A DNA stretch of 59,893 nt from positions 1-59,893 of the forward strand of contig JAGAKK010000058.1 in NCBI GenBank assembly GCA_017625675.1, read 5' to 3'. Made by a program: the position numbers and the translations under genes. Positions within the stretch are counted from its first letter, which is position 1, and the number at the start of each line of letters is the position of its first letter. The notes under the pieces were generated by a model, which saw only the letters and a list, made by a program, of their open reading frames with translations, searched no databases and was not told the DNA's origin. Positions 25,406 through 34,260 of the stretch are shown here, one piece after another. The DNA comes from Clostridia bacterium (GTDB lineage Bacteria > Bacillota > Clostridia > UBA1212).

Positions 25406-27787
25406 TCAAGAAAGTGTAATTGACTTGATAAAAAGCTCATCATTTGTCACACAACCGTCAAAGTAGTCAAAACGGATGCCGTTGATTTTGCCGTTCCAGA
25501 AAGAAAGCTCTTTAAGAGAAATTTCAACAGTATGGTACTGGCCGTCCTTTGTGTAATTGCCCTTGACGGATTTTCCGGCTTCCGGGTATATCATACTGCC
25601 CGTGCAAAGGAACAATTCAAAGGCATAGCTGTCCCCCTTGTTTTTTGTTGGCAACATATACTCAATGGTAAGAGTTTCGTAGTCACTTGCCTTATAGCTT
25701 CCTAATGCCGAAAAGTCAATATACGTCTGTACGTCGCTTGCATCAATTACCTGAAGCTTCAGGGCACCGCGGGGCTTTTCGTACTTGATTTTAGTGTTGT
25801 TGGTGGCCTGCAAAACAGAGGCATTGCCCTCAACTGAGAAGTCAAAAACCAAGGGATCGCCGCCGTCGGCAACTCTTGAAGAAATATAGTTTTTATGAAG
25901 AGAAGCATTATCGGCAAAGTCCTTGTTGTCTGAAAAGGTTTCACGAATCTCGTTAACGGAGCCCGTGGTGATAAGGTAGCTGTATTCCAGAGCATTATAG
26001 GAAACCAGAAGCATCACGTTAAGGGGTGCAACGTAATTGCACGCTCCGTTATATGCGCTGGTGGAGCCGTTGTAGGCGTGCTTTCCTGCAAGGAAAATGT
26101 CAACGTTGGGCACGTAAAGGCCGATGCCGTAATCTATTGAAGAATTGGTCCAGGAGCACCAGGTTTCTTTATTGCTGTTGCGAATAGGGAAAACACAATC
26201 ATCGTGATATGCAGGGTCTCCCCAGAAATTAAGGTCGGAACGTGAGGTCAACGTGTCGCCTGTCCAGCCCTTTGCGCCATCGTACCACGTAAATTTGTCA
26301 AGGTAGCTTACCGTGTAGAAGGCGGGGAGCTCCTGATCTGCGTAGCGGTGGGTCCAGCCTGAAAAATCTACGAAACGGTTGTCAACCTGAATGCGGTCAC
26401 CGTAAAGGGTGTAGCTGTTTTCCATATAGCTGGGTGTTATCTTGCCGTTAAGGGACCAGTCCTGGGGCTGTGATTTTATGTAAATTGAATAATCTTCCAC
26501 AACGATGTCAATGATACGGCTGTGGTTTCCGTACATATCGCCGCCCTGAACAGGATTGTACGCCCAGTTGGAGCCGTTAAAAGACCCGGGTGTGTATTCT
26601 CCGTTTGCCCCGGTGCCGTAATACGACTGCTGCACAAGTCTGCCGGTATCCGCCTGATTTATAAGGTTTGTGAGGTTCTTTACGGGAGTATCCTTGTCGT
26701 AAATGTAGCTGATGCCGCCGCCCCAAAGAAGCCGCACGCCGACCTTGTACTTGCCGTTTTCAAGGTAATACACGTCGCTGCTGAACACCGTGTAATCCTC
26801 GCAGGAAAAGTCGCACAAAAGGAATGTGCCGCTGACTCCTTCGCAGGTGGACACGGTAATTGAGGTGACCTTCGTGCCTTTTTTATTGCTAAGATAATTG
26901 GTAATGAGGCAACTGAACGTGTTGGTGCCTGCCTCAAGGAAAAACTCGTCTGTTTTCGAGGCGCCGCTTTCGGTGTAAGTGATTTTGCCCTTAAGGGGCT
27001 GGCTTGACACGTAGCAAAGGGTAAATCTATTGAAATTTTTTGTAAAAACATTATCGTCAAAGGTTATTTTAAAGTTTTGGTTAATTGAAAATTTTCCGCC
27101 GGAATAGCCGGTAAAGCCGGAGGCTGTGTATTGAAGCCCTGAGGCGGTTTTTACTGATGCGCTGTTGCCGCTTGTGGTAACGGAAGCGGTGGTACTGAAG
27201 GTTTTATTTTGCTTTTTAGCCACGATAACGTCCTCCTCGGGAATGGTTGTTGGTGAAGGCTTTGGGGTCGCGGTAGGTTTTGCGGTAGCCGTTGGCCTTG
27301 ATGTAGTAGCGGAGGTGTTACCCTGCGTGGCGGTGGGCCTTGCCGTAAAGGATACAACGGGGGTTCCTGTAGCATTTGCGGTAAAGGTAGGCGTTAATGA
27401 GCCTGTCGGTGCAATAGATGATGTTCCCGGGGCAAAGCTTACCGAGGGAAACCAAGGATTAAAAACGTCAACCGTAGGACGGGGCGCAAGGGGTGTTGAA
27501 GTAAACACCGGCAACAGGTTCGGGTCAAAGGAAACCTGGGGAATGCCCGGACTGCTCGTCCGGGTTTGTGTCGGAGCTTGCGTAAAGCTTTCGCCATTGG
27601 TGGCAGTAGGTTCGGCAGTGCCGCCGTTAACGATCACTTCCTGTGTCTTTTCAGGACATGCAGTGGCAGAGGAAACCTCAACACCTTCCTGAGAGCCTCC
27701 TTTTTTACAACATGACATACCAAGAGCAAGGACGCAAATTGCCGCGCAGACACCAATACAATACGCAAATGACAGCCTTTTTTTCAT
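25406..27787 (-). CDS. Probable lipoprotein paralogue of the dockerin protein
   Basis: A 793-residue protein. It begins with a signal peptide ending in a cysteine pair (GMSCC, residues 23-27; a non-ideal lipobox), then a Thr/Pro/Ala-rich linker to about residue 190. From there it repeats the large domain of the gene upstream with matching motifs (RLLWGGGISYIYD, NQADTGRLVQQSYYG, NPVQGGD, FWGDPAY, IGLYVPNVD). It lacks the dockerin and the N-terminal beta domain. The ATG at 27787 gives the charged MKKR start; the frame continues nine codons upstream without a better site. The substrate is unknown; the pair suggests one enzyme made in scaffolded and membrane-anchored versions. Confidence 0.78.
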   Translation of the reverse strand: MKKRLSFAYCIGVCAAICVLALGMSCCKKGGSQEGVEVSSATACPEKTQEVIVNGGTAEPTATNGESFTQAPTQTRTSSPGIPQVSFDPNLLPVFTSTPLAPRPTVDVFNPWFPSVSFAPGTSSIAPTGSLTPTFTANATGTPVVSFTARPTATQGNTSATTSRPTATAKPTATPKPSPTTIPEEDVIVAKKQNKTFSTTASVTTSGNSASVKTASGLQYTASGFTGYSGGKFSINQNFKITFDDNVFTKNFNRFTLCYVSSQPLKGKITYTESGASKTDEFFLEAGTNTFSCLITNYLSNKKGTKVTSITVSTCEGVSGTFLLCDFSCEDYTVFSSDVYYLENGKYKVGVRLLWGGGISYIYDKDTPVKNLTNLINQADTGRLVQQSYYGTGANGEYTPGSFNGSNWAYNPVQGGDMYGNHSRIIDIVVEDYSIYIKSQPQDWSLNGKITPSYMENSYTLYGDRIQVDNRFVDFSGWTHRYADQELPAFYTVSYLDKFTWYDGAKGWTGDTLTSRSDLNFWGDPAYHDDCVFPIRNSNKETWCSWTNSSIDYGIGLYVPNVDIFLAGKHAYNGSTSAYNGACNYVAPLNVMLLVSYNALEYSYLITTGSVNEIRETFSDNKDFADNASLHKNYISSRVADGGDPLVFDFSVEGNASVLQATNNTKIKYEKPRGALKLQVIDASDVQTYIDFSALGSYKASDYETLTIEYMLPTKNKGDSYAFELFLCTGSMIYPEAGKSVKGNYTKDGQYHTVEISLKELSFWNGKINGIRFDYFDGCVTNDELFIKSITLS

Positions 27788-27884
27788 CGTGGCACAATTC
27801 CTTTCCGCAATCAAAAAATTCCATAATAATCACTGAAACAAAATTATATCATCCCGCGGCAACGTTTGTCGAGAACAAATTTAA

Positions 27885-27911
27885 TGAGTCAGTGACCTGC
27901 CCCCTGACTCA
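27885..27911. repeat. Palindromic repeat containing an IS-end 12-mer
   Basis: TGAGTCA (27885-27891) and TGACTCA (27905-27911) are inverted copies around TGACCTGCCCCC (27893-27904), which equals the outer 12 bases of the IS3-type end at 143-154 in inverse orientation. It may be an IS target or excision footprint. The 340-base gap 27788-28127 otherwise holds the gene remnant described next and no intact gene. Confidence 0.5.
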
Positions 27912-27913
27912 TT

Positions 27914-28021
27914 GGGCTTGAAGCCTCGTGGGGAAACGGTTTCTGGAAAAAACGGTGGCACTTTGGTTCCGCAGACGATGCTGCGCAGGAGAATGATAAG
28001 AAAGGAAAGAAAACTCCTTGA
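27914..28021 (+). pseudogene. Possible 3' remnant of an unknown gene
   Basis: Starting at the edge of the palindromic repeat, one frame stays open to the TGA at 28019-28021 and reads GLEASWGNGFWKKRWHFGS, then a Lys-rich hydrophilic tail. It has no start codon or ribosome binding site. It looks like a C-terminus left after a rearrangement, but the parent gene is not recognised and it could be chance. Confidence 0.3.
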
Positions 28022-28127
28022 AAAATGCTCCGGATGGATTATAATGTTTGTATCGGCGGAAAAGATTTTGCGCTGAGAAGCTTAGAAGATGAATAAATTT
28101 TGAGTATCATTGACGGAGGACATAATA

Positions 28128-28901
28128 ATGGCTGACTTCACAAAGACCGACAGTCTTTATATTAACGAAAATACAATTCCGTATTATTGCAATACGAATG
28201 CACATCTCATTGAGGGCAAGGTAAAAGGCTTCGTGCTTGAATTCCCCGGCCTTGGCGGAGGCTCTTGCATGGGCGGCAATATGGATCAGGGCGATTACAA
28301 CGGAAATCTTCCTTCTATCCTTGCAAGCCACGGAATCCTGCAGGTGTACACTTTCCCCGGACCCTGGAGCTGGATGAACAAGGGTGCGGTGCGCATGGTA
28401 AATGCCTTGGTAAAGGCGCTCAGAAAGAAATACAATCTGACGGAAAAGACCCCTTGGGCGGTAATGGGTGGCAGTATGGGCGGAATGGGCGCTCTCATGT
28501 ATTCTGCCAATTGTAACGTAAACGAAGACAGCATTGGCGTTCCCGGCCGCTGTGTGGCAGTTTGCCCCTGCGTTAACATTCCTGACGTTATGCATCGGGT
28601 GCAGGACATTCCCAGAACGGTTTTCCGCGCGGTGTCAGATTACGATATGCCTATTGAGGACGGATTGAAACTCATTTCTCCTAATTGCCGCACCGCGGAT
28701 ATGCCTCGCATTCCCTACCTTGTGGTGTGCGACTGTGCTGACGAGATAATTCCTGAGGAACATATCAATGACTACGTTGCAGATCTTAAATCAAAGGGCC
28801 ACAACGTGACTCACGACCATTTGCCCGGTGCAGGTCACGGCGCAATTACCGATGATGAATGGTGCAAAATCGTGGAGTTTTTGTTGGAAGAGTTCAGATA
28901 A
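28128..28901 (+). CDS. Alpha/beta-hydrolase
   Basis: A 257-residue alpha/beta-hydrolase without a signal peptide. The nucleophile elbow is GGSMGGMG, the acid is in VVCDCADEIIP and the histidine in GAGHGAI. The N-terminal part has LEFPGLGGGSCMGG, an oxyanion-type loop. The ATG at 28128 is chosen because GGAGG is at 28115-28119; the longer reading from 28110 would put that site inside the gene. The family covers carbohydrate and feruloyl esterases and peptidases; nothing here separates them. Confidence 0.85.
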   Translation: MADFTKTDSLYINENTIPYYCNTNAHLIEGKVKGFVLEFPGLGGGSCMGGNMDQGDYNGNLPSILASHGILQVYTFPGPWSWMNKGAVRMVNALVKALRKKYNLTEKTPWAVMGGSMGGMGALMYSANCNVNEDSIGVPGRCVAVCPCVNIPDVMHRVQDIPRTVFRAVSDYDMPIEDGLKLISPNCRTADMPRIPYLVVCDCADEIIPEEHINDYVADLKSKGHNVTHDHLPGAGHGAITDDEWCKIVEFLLEEFR

Positions 28902-28913
28902 AGATAATCAATT

Positions 28914-28950
28914 GCCGTGGGTGTAAACCTGCGGCTTTTTTTATTTTTTT
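28914..28950 (+). terminator. Intrinsic terminator after the alpha/beta-hydrolase
   Basis: GCCG-tg-GGT pairs with ACC-tg-CGGC (28914-28935) and is followed by long T-runs. Confidence 0.82.
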
Positions 28951-28952
28951 AT

Positions 28953-28995
28953 TGCAACCTTTGATCCCGGAAAGTTGTCATATATAGTGAAAGGG
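28953..28995 (+). promoter_or_regulatory. Putative ECF-sigma promoter of the first ECF operon
   Basis: TTGCAACCTTT (from 28953) and, 11 bases on, GTTGTCATATATAGTGAAAG. The second block is nearly the same as GTTGTATATATAGTGAAGGG upstream of the secreted protein at 36044. This suggests both are read by the same (probably autoregulated) ECF sigma factor. Confidence 0.5.
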
Positions 28996-29034
28996 GCCAT
29001 GGTTAAGGCCCGGGTATTTTTGTGAGGTGACAGT

Positions 29035-29595
29035 ATGGAGGACGAGAAAATCGTAGAGCTTTATTGGGGGCGGTCGGAAGAGGCTATTTCTGAGGCGCAG
29101 AAAAAGTATGGAAAATATTGCCATTACATTGCCTACAATATTTTATATAGTGACGAGGACGCAGAGGAATGTGTCAACGATACCCATATAAAAGCATGGG
29201 AGACGATACCTCCCCAAAGACCTGTCAGGCTGGGGGCTTTTCTCGGGACGATCACCAGGAATATTGCGCTGAATCGTTATAAGTACAACAGGGCAGAGAA
29301 GAGGAGCGTTAATATGGAAACTGTTTACGACGAGGCCAAGGAAATTGCGGGGCAAGGCTCTTCTGGTGATGATATTGTAGGGGCTATTGCGCTGAAAGAT
29401 GCCATTAATTACTTTGTGGCGTCGTTGCCGCAGGACACAAGGATAATTTTTGTGCGGAGATATTGGTATTTAAGTCCGGTGAAGGACATTGCCGCAGATT
29501 ATAAAATTCCTGAGGGCACGGTGAAGTCTTTGTTGTCGCGCACGCGGAAAAAGTTTAAAGAGTACTTGATAAAGGAGGGTTTACTGTATGAATGA
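29035..29595 (+). CDS. ECF RNA polymerase sigma factor
   Basis: A 186-residue sigma factor with region 2 (about 20-90: YCHYIAYNILYSDEDAEECVNDTHIKAWETIPP) and region 4 (about 125-180: ASLPQDTRIIFVRRYWY...VKDIAADYKIPEGTVKSLLSRTRKKFKEYL). It overlaps the downstream membrane protein gene by 8 bases, the usual sigma/anti-sigma arrangement. Its promoter carries an ECF-like sequence, consistent with autoregulation. Confidence 0.93.
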   Translation: MEDEKIVELYWGRSEEAISEAQKKYGKYCHYIAYNILYSDEDAEECVNDTHIKAWETIPPQRPVRLGAFLGTITRNIALNRYKYNRAEKRSVNMETVYDEAKEIAGQGSSGDDIVGAIALKDAINYFVASLPQDTRIIFVRRYWYLSPVKDIAADYKIPEGTVKSLLSRTRKKFKEYLIKEGLLYE

Positions 29596-30931
29596 AGAAA
29601 AAATAATTGATGCCATGGAATTTTTGGAAGAAAAATACATAGACGAGGCAAGCCCTGAAAAAGCCGCGCCAATGAAATCAGTGCGGAAAAATATTGCTGT
29701 CAGATGGGTATCTGTGGCGGCAGGAATATGTGTTTTTGTAATACTCACAGTGATTTTATTACCGCCAAGGCTCAAGATGGGAGCTCCGCAGAAGCTACCG
29801 ACGTACACATATACCGCAGAGGAGTTAGGGGCAATGTTTGACTCTATGAAATATAACGGAGCAACATCCTCTTACACAGAAGTTTATGTACCCTCTTCTG
29901 AGTATCTGAATTTGTCGCCCTTGTCAAAGGAAAAATATCTGCAGATATATGAAAAAGCAGACGTGGAAAAGCCTCTTGATAAGCAAGAATTGGCAAACTT
30001 TTACGACGGCATAACGGCACGCCTTATAGAAAAGACCGGCGCAGGCTTTCCGTCAAGTGATATCATGGAAGAAGAAGAAGAGTTGTTTTCAGAGGATAAG
30101 TCTCTCAGCATTTCCGGTGGTCCTGCGCAGTATGACACGTATTATTCACGATCAGAACAAAATAGTGACTATAATTACTTTATGCTAAGGCATAAAAACG
30201 GCTCGGATGGCACGGAGTACGTTATTAAATTAGGCGACGTAAAAATTCAGGTTGATCAGACTGAAACCGACGAGGAGATAATTGCCGGTATTGACGAGAT
30301 AAGAGATGCATTGTTTTATCTTTTTGATGTAGATTTTTCAGATATATCGATTGTGCGGGGCTTTGATGACTATGGAGATAACGGAGTTCAATATCTTAAC
30401 ATATATTTTTATAATAAAAAGGATCATTTCGTTAACGAAAATTATGACCGTAGGATACCTTTGTCAGATTATATAAGCATAAGTTTTGATAATGCCTATA
30501 ATTTTGCAGACGACCTTGTCAGCGATAAAATATTGACCAATGCAAAGATAGTATACCATCAAAACCGCTTTTCTGCAGAGGAAATGTACCCTGCCACGAA
30601 AACTGCTGAAAGGATATCTCTCAAAGAGGCAGAGGCTTTGCTTAAAAAAGGATATGTTTTCGGTGGGCACTCCTGTCCTCTTTGCATGGCGGCACAGCCG
30701 GCGGTGGATTTTTCTGACTATGATTTTGTGGAAATGAAATACGTCCGCGGAACAGACGGGCGGGGCGACACAAAGGCAATTGTTCCTTTTTATATTTTCT
30801 ACAAAAAAATCGGGATCTCCGAAAACGGCAATGAAATTTACGCCAAGACCTATGTACCGGCAATAGAAGTCAGCGGTTACGAGGAATATTTTGAATTACA
30901 ACGAAAAACGCACAAAGTAGAACAGGACTGA
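29588..30931 (+). CDS. Probable anti-sigma/sensor membrane protein
   Basis: A 447-residue protein with a short cytoplasmic N-terminus (about 1-35), one transmembrane helix (about 39-58) and a large extracellular domain. This topology and the 8-base overlap with the sigma gene indicate an anti-sigma factor. There is no zinc-binding HxxxCxxC motif. The extracellular part has a CPLC pair near the C-terminus (GGHSCPLCMA) and a FYKKIG...TYVPAIEV ending. The signal is unknown. Confidence 0.7.
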   Translation: MNEEKIIDAMEFLEEKYIDEASPEKAAPMKSVRKNIAVRWVSVAAGICVFVILTVILLPPRLKMGAPQKLPTYTYTAEELGAMFDSMKYNGATSSYTEVYVPSSEYLNLSPLSKEKYLQIYEKADVEKPLDKQELANFYDGITARLIEKTGAGFPSSDIMEEEEELFSEDKSLSISGGPAQYDTYYSRSEQNSDYNYFMLRHKNGSDGTEYVIKLGDVKIQVDQTETDEEIIAGIDEIRDALFYLFDVDFSDISIVRGFDDYGDNGVQYLNIYFYNKKDHFVNENYDRRIPLSDYISISFDNAYNFADDLVSDKILTNAKIVYHQNRFSAEEMYPATKTAERISLKEAEALLKKGYVFGGHSCPLCMAAQPAVDFSDYDFVEMKYVRGTDGRGDTKAIVPFYIFYKKIGISENGNEIYAKTYVPAIEVSGYEEYFELQRKTHKVEQD

Positions 30932-31370
30932 CAGCGCATACCCATGATTTCTTATGTACCTAAAAACGGATATCCGTATCGAATTTTGCTGAGGACGGGG
31001 CGGAGTCGATTTCGAGTAGCGAAAAATAGCATTTATAGGGGCTTATTCCGCTACATTCCGTCCTCCGTCATCCCGCTATATCACGCGGTTTATGCCACTT
31101 TTAGGCATTGTTATGAAAAACTGCGAGAAAACTGCGAGATAAAAAGTGGGGTTGAAATTTTTTTAAATTTCGCAGTTTTGGGGAGAAAATTGACCTGATT
31201 CAGCCCCCAAAACTGTTCGTAAAATGCTATATAGATTTCGTCTTTTTTCTTGCTGACAATACCATCAAATCACAACTTAGTAAAGTATGATTTGGTGGTA
31301 TTATTTTTCTCTGGACTTTTAAAATTGTTGTGGTATCCTGTGTGCTAAAAAAGAAAGGATGCTTACAGCA
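30932..31370. other. Intergenic stretch with one hairpin and no convincing gene
   Basis: The 439 bases have no start with a good ribosome binding site and no recognised product. They contain a hairpin, AATACCATCAAATCA (31258-31272) with TGATTTGGTGGTATT (31288-31302), followed by a T-rich stretch (probable terminator). They also contain a short direct repeat AAACTGCGAGA (31119-31129 and 31130-31140). The stretch marks the left edge of the accessory segment. Confidence 0.5.
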
Positions 31371-31628
31371 ATGACTGAAAAGAAACTTCGAGAATCATTC
31401 AAAAAAATGTTATCAGATTGCCCGGCCGTGATATCTCCTTCAAAAGAAATCAAAGGCGCTCCTATCGGCAGATCCAAAATCTACCAAGCATTGAGAAACG
31501 GCGAGATCGAGCACTTCGTTTGCAAGCGGGGCTACTTCTTCACCAAGGATGCCTTCATTGATTACCTTGTCAAAATTGCCACTGCCAAAGGCAAGTCCTT
31601 CAAAAAGAGAGATGAAGAACAATGTTAG
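31371..31628 (+). CDS. Small excisionase-like DNA-binding protein
   Basis: An 85-residue protein with a winged-helix/excisionase-type pattern: IGRSKIYQALRNGEIEHFVCKRGYFFTKDAFIDYLV. Such proteins direct excision or regulate integrative elements. ATG at 31371 is taken as the start, about 11 bases after AAAGGA. It overlaps the next gene by 7 bases and both lie between tRNA-rich and accessory DNA, so they probably belong to a former integrative element. No integrase is present. Confidence 0.65.
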   Translation: MTEKKLRESFKKMLSDCPAVISPSKEIKGAPIGRSKIYQALRNGEIEHFVCKRGYFFTKDAFIDYLVKIATAKGKSFKKRDEEQC

Positions 31629-32152
31629 AGGACTTACCGGAAAAGCTCACCGGCGAACAAGTTCGCTGCATTTTGCACATCGGCAAAAAGAAGTGTGCCT
31701 GGATGCTGAACAACGGCTTCATCAAATGTCAGAACAGCGGCAAGAAGTCAAGAAAGTACACTGTTCTCAAGGAAGACCTCCTTGCATTCATCGATGACTC
31801 CGCAAAGCATCCCGAAAAGTACGTCACCCCTTATGCAGCCTTCTCCACAGCAAAGGAAGTTAAAAACAAAAAGAGGAAACGACAAAAAGCAGGCTTTCCA
31901 ACTTCCTTGCCTGATGATTTCAGACCGTGGCTGGAACAGGAATTTGAAAAAAAGTCAGATGCTTTTACCGTAGCGCAAGTGGTCAAACTTACCGGCTATG
32001 TTAAAAATACTGTGGATCAATGGATTCGCAAAGGCTGGTTGAAATCAGTGCAAGCTCAATCCGGACGGATCGTTCCCAAGGTTTGGTTGATTGATTTTTA
32101 CTGCGGATATGGGTACAGCATATTGAAGGTGAAATATCGTTTGATCTATTAG
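31622..32152 (+). CDS. Helix-turn-helix excisionase-like protein, 3' end replaced
   Basis: A 176-residue protein with two DNA-binding units: an N-terminal LTGEQVRCILHIGKKKCAWM region and a second ending FTVAQVVKLTGYVKNTVDQW, IRKGWLKS, then PKVWLIDFYCGYGYSI. The family resemblance stops at about residue 167. The last residues (LKVKYRLIY) run into a different gene in another frame (TIR remnant, from about 32119), so the 3' end appears to have been replaced by recombination. Confidence 0.6.
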   Translation: MLEDLPEKLTGEQVRCILHIGKKKCAWMLNNGFIKCQNSGKKSRKYTVLKEDLLAFIDDSAKHPEKYVTPYAAFSTAKEVKNKKRKRQKAGFPTSLPDDFRPWLEQEFEKKSDAFTVAQVVKLTGYVKNTVDQWIRKGWLKSVQAQSGRIVPKVWLIDFYCGYGYSILKVKYRLIY

Positions 32153-33150
32153 ATGATAATAATCTTGAAGATATTACAACATCCAACAGACAAGACATTG
32201 ATATTCACGATAAACGTGTTAGTTTGCTTATCGATATTACTAAAAAAATTGTTAATAAGTTAATTTCCGAACGAAATAATGTAACTAAAGCAGTCGGTGA
32301 AGAGAATAAAAAGAGAAAAGAAACGATTGAAACAAGAGCCAAGGTCAAAGCCAAAAAAGCAATAAAGCAAGACCTTGATAGTCTTGGTGTTGATCAAGAT
32401 AAGGTCGATGATATCGTTGCATCTTTTGATAGCAAATTAAAAGGTGATAACAACTTAAAAGCAAAAGAACTATATAAGCTTTTTATTTCGCATGCAAGAA
32501 AGGATAGACGTTTTTCCGACTTCATTTACAATTTGATAATCAAAAAAGGTGCTTTGCCTGAAGAGGTGTTTTATACAACCCGTCAAGTGCAGGGAAATAG
32601 CACATTATCTCAAGACATCAAGAGGAATATAATGGAAATTAATACTATGGTGTTATTTCTTGATTCAGCAAATTTTATGAGAAGTTCTTATTGCTTGTTT
32701 GAAGGTGGAGCTTTTTGGGCAACTAGATCTATGGATAGTTGTATTCACATTCATTTTGACACTGCTTGGATTCCAGATTACATAAATGATCATGAAAAAT
32801 ATCATGTTCCCCTTCATCAAGGTAAGGTTCTCACTCCTTCGGTATTTGCTTTGACACAACGTAAATACAACGAATTGGTTCAAGTTCTTAACATTATTAT
32901 TGAGCACTTGAATTCTAGTGCGTTGCATAATGGAAATGAAATTGCTTTGTTTGAAGAGGTTGCTTTCCCTCCAGAAATTGAGATGGAGAGAAAGGGCCAG
33001 TCCCCTCAAGATTTTATGGATAGTGATTTTGTTAATTATTGGAATTATTATGTTGTTGAAGGAAAAACTGACATAACACAAGAAGGAAACATAATAGATT
33101 GTGATTCCTATATTAGTGAGTATAATAAGAATGTTGAAAAATTAAAATGA
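32119..33150 (+). pseudogene. TIR-domain protein, 5'-truncated
   Basis: The frame is open from 32095. The first usable start is a TTG at 32224, but coding-like sequence (EGEISFDLLDDNNLEDITTS, then NRQ) precedes it, resembling the region after a GHKL-ATPase domain. From 32224 it reads 308 residues: a charged helical region, then a TIR domain (about 84-170) with LYKLFISHARKDRRF, TMVLFLDSANFMRSSYC and LFEGGAFWA (Glu160 as the likely NADase residue). TIR proteins of this type act in phage defence. It is AT-rich compared with neighbours, indicating transfer. It is probably non-functional or expressed as a fragment. Confidence 0.65.
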
Positions 33151-33173
33151 AAAGATTTTTTCTCTGAATTTTT

Positions 33174-33455
33174 GTGGAGCCTGCTGTGTGTTACAAAAGC
33201 ATTGCTGATATGACACAAATAATAGTCGAAGAAATTTACGGCGGAGAAAAGTACGATGTAATGAGCGCGGTGATGGCGGACTATTTTAAAAACGGTAGAC
33301 CCGAGGAGGATGACGAGCGGACCTGGCTTGATATTCTGATCGGAAAATACGCGCTGATTGCAGCAGACAAAATGAAAATTGAGGGCGACTCTATATCGGT
33401 AATGACCGATATAGAGTCGCTCTCTTCTTATGTGACGTGGGATAACAATATTTGA
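33174..33455 (+). CDS. Small hypothetical protein
   Basis: A 93-codon frame from a GTG at 33174. It contains VEEIYGGEKYDVMSAVMADY and DERTWLDILIGKYALIAADKM, which reads as a real hydrophilic helical protein. No ribosome binding site is obvious and the first residues are doubtful, so it may be the end of a truncated gene. Its last third encodes a 20-base inverted repeat. The 128-base gap to the next gene (33456-33582) shows no signal. Confidence 0.4.
   Translation: MEPAVCYKSIADMTQIIVEEIYGGEKYDVMSAVMADYFKNGRPEEDDERTWLDILIGKYALIAADKMKIEGDSISVMTDIESLSSYVTWDNNI
33381..33424. repeat. Long perfect inverted repeat inside a coding frame
   Basis: GCGACTCTATATCGGT (33385-33400) and its exact complement (33405-33420) surround a 4-base loop AATG. 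The stem extends outward to 20 pairs (33381-33424) with one G-T. This is too long for chance and has no T-run, so it is not a standard terminator. Confidence 0.8.
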
Positions 33456-33582
33456 AGATTTATATTACTCCCCACGTTCCCATTTTCTGGCGCCTTCATT
33501 AAAAAGTTGAAAAACTATCCTCTGAGAAAGTAAAAAGCCAAAAACGGGGCGTTTGTGGCGGAATGTTTTCGCTTTAACCCGA

Positions 33583-34062
33583 TTACAACACGCGCAACAA
33601 AAACACACACAAAGCAGCAATGGCTAAGGTGATTATTACATATGTTGCACAACCAACAGGATGAGATTGTATTGTCTTGTGATTATTTATTACGGTGGTT
33701 TTCTTGGGTTGTTGTTGCGTGCGCTTTGCGTTCGGATTGTTGGCTGCACGAGCTTTCATTGCTTGGTCATAAAGAGAAAGCGGATCTGTCTGGTTCATAA
33801 TGCGTGAATAAAAATTATTAAGCCACAGCTCGTCTTCAGGCTCACACATGTTTTGTTCTGTACAGCTGGGTTCGTGTGAAATCTGATTTCTGATCCAACG
33901 ATAATGTTTAAGTTTTTTCAGATCGTCATCCCAGGAACGAACATAAAAAGAACCATTAGGAGTTTTGATCATTTCGTCAATATAGGCTGACACACGTCGG
34001 TCGTCATTCATCATATCGCCGCAAAGTTTTTCAAGATGTTTATATGAATCAATGAAACCCAT
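33583..34062 (-). CDS. Conserved-looking membrane-anchored hypothetical protein
   Basis: A 159-residue protein. It starts MGFIDSYKHLEKLCGDMM behind a perfect GGAGG, contains KKLKHYRWIRNQISHEP, a central Pro/Lys/Gln-rich linker and a single C-terminal transmembrane helix (about 137-157). A tail-anchored or N-in orientation is likely. I do not recognise a function; the N-terminal region has the look of a widespread Clostridia family. Confidence 0.7.
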   Translation of the reverse strand: MGFIDSYKHLEKLCGDMMNDDRRVSAYIDEMIKTPNGSFYVRSWDDDLKKLKHYRWIRNQISHEPSCTEQNMCEPEDELWLNNFYSRIMNQTDPLSLYDQAMKARAANNPNAKRTQQQPKKTTVINNHKTIQSHPVGCATYVIITLAIAALCVFLLRVL

Positions 34063-34227
34063 AAAATCCTCCGCAAAAGAATAAGTCTATACTAAAAGAG
34101 TACAACAATTTCATTGGATGTGCAAGTAGCCGTTCCATTTTCGCCTGGCTAAATTCACAACAAAACCTTGCGATATGGGCAGGTCGAAAATGAAGATGAT
34201 ATACAAAGGCGACCTGAAATTTAAAAA

Positions 34228-34256
34228 ACTCCTTTGCCCCAATAGGCAAGGGAGTT
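34228..34256 (-). terminator. Terminator of tRNA-Ser (works in both directions)
   Basis: ACTCC-t-TTGCC (34228-34238) pairs with GGCAA-g-GGAGT (34245-34255), with T-runs on both strands. It lies 5 bases beyond the tRNA 3' end. Confidence 0.88.
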
Positions 34257-34260
34257 TTTT

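Noticed and set aside
27865..27875. Second 0A box (TTTGTCGAGAA)
   Set aside because: One mismatch in the core and no fitting downstream gene; a single such match is expected by chance.
28026..28099. 23-codon frame starting at 28026
   Set aside because: No ribosome binding site and no recognisable family; listed as nothing more than chance coding.
30944..31198. 84-residue protein after the first ECF operon
   Set aside because: No ribosome binding site, no recognisable motif, composed of short repeats (AAACTGCGAGA).
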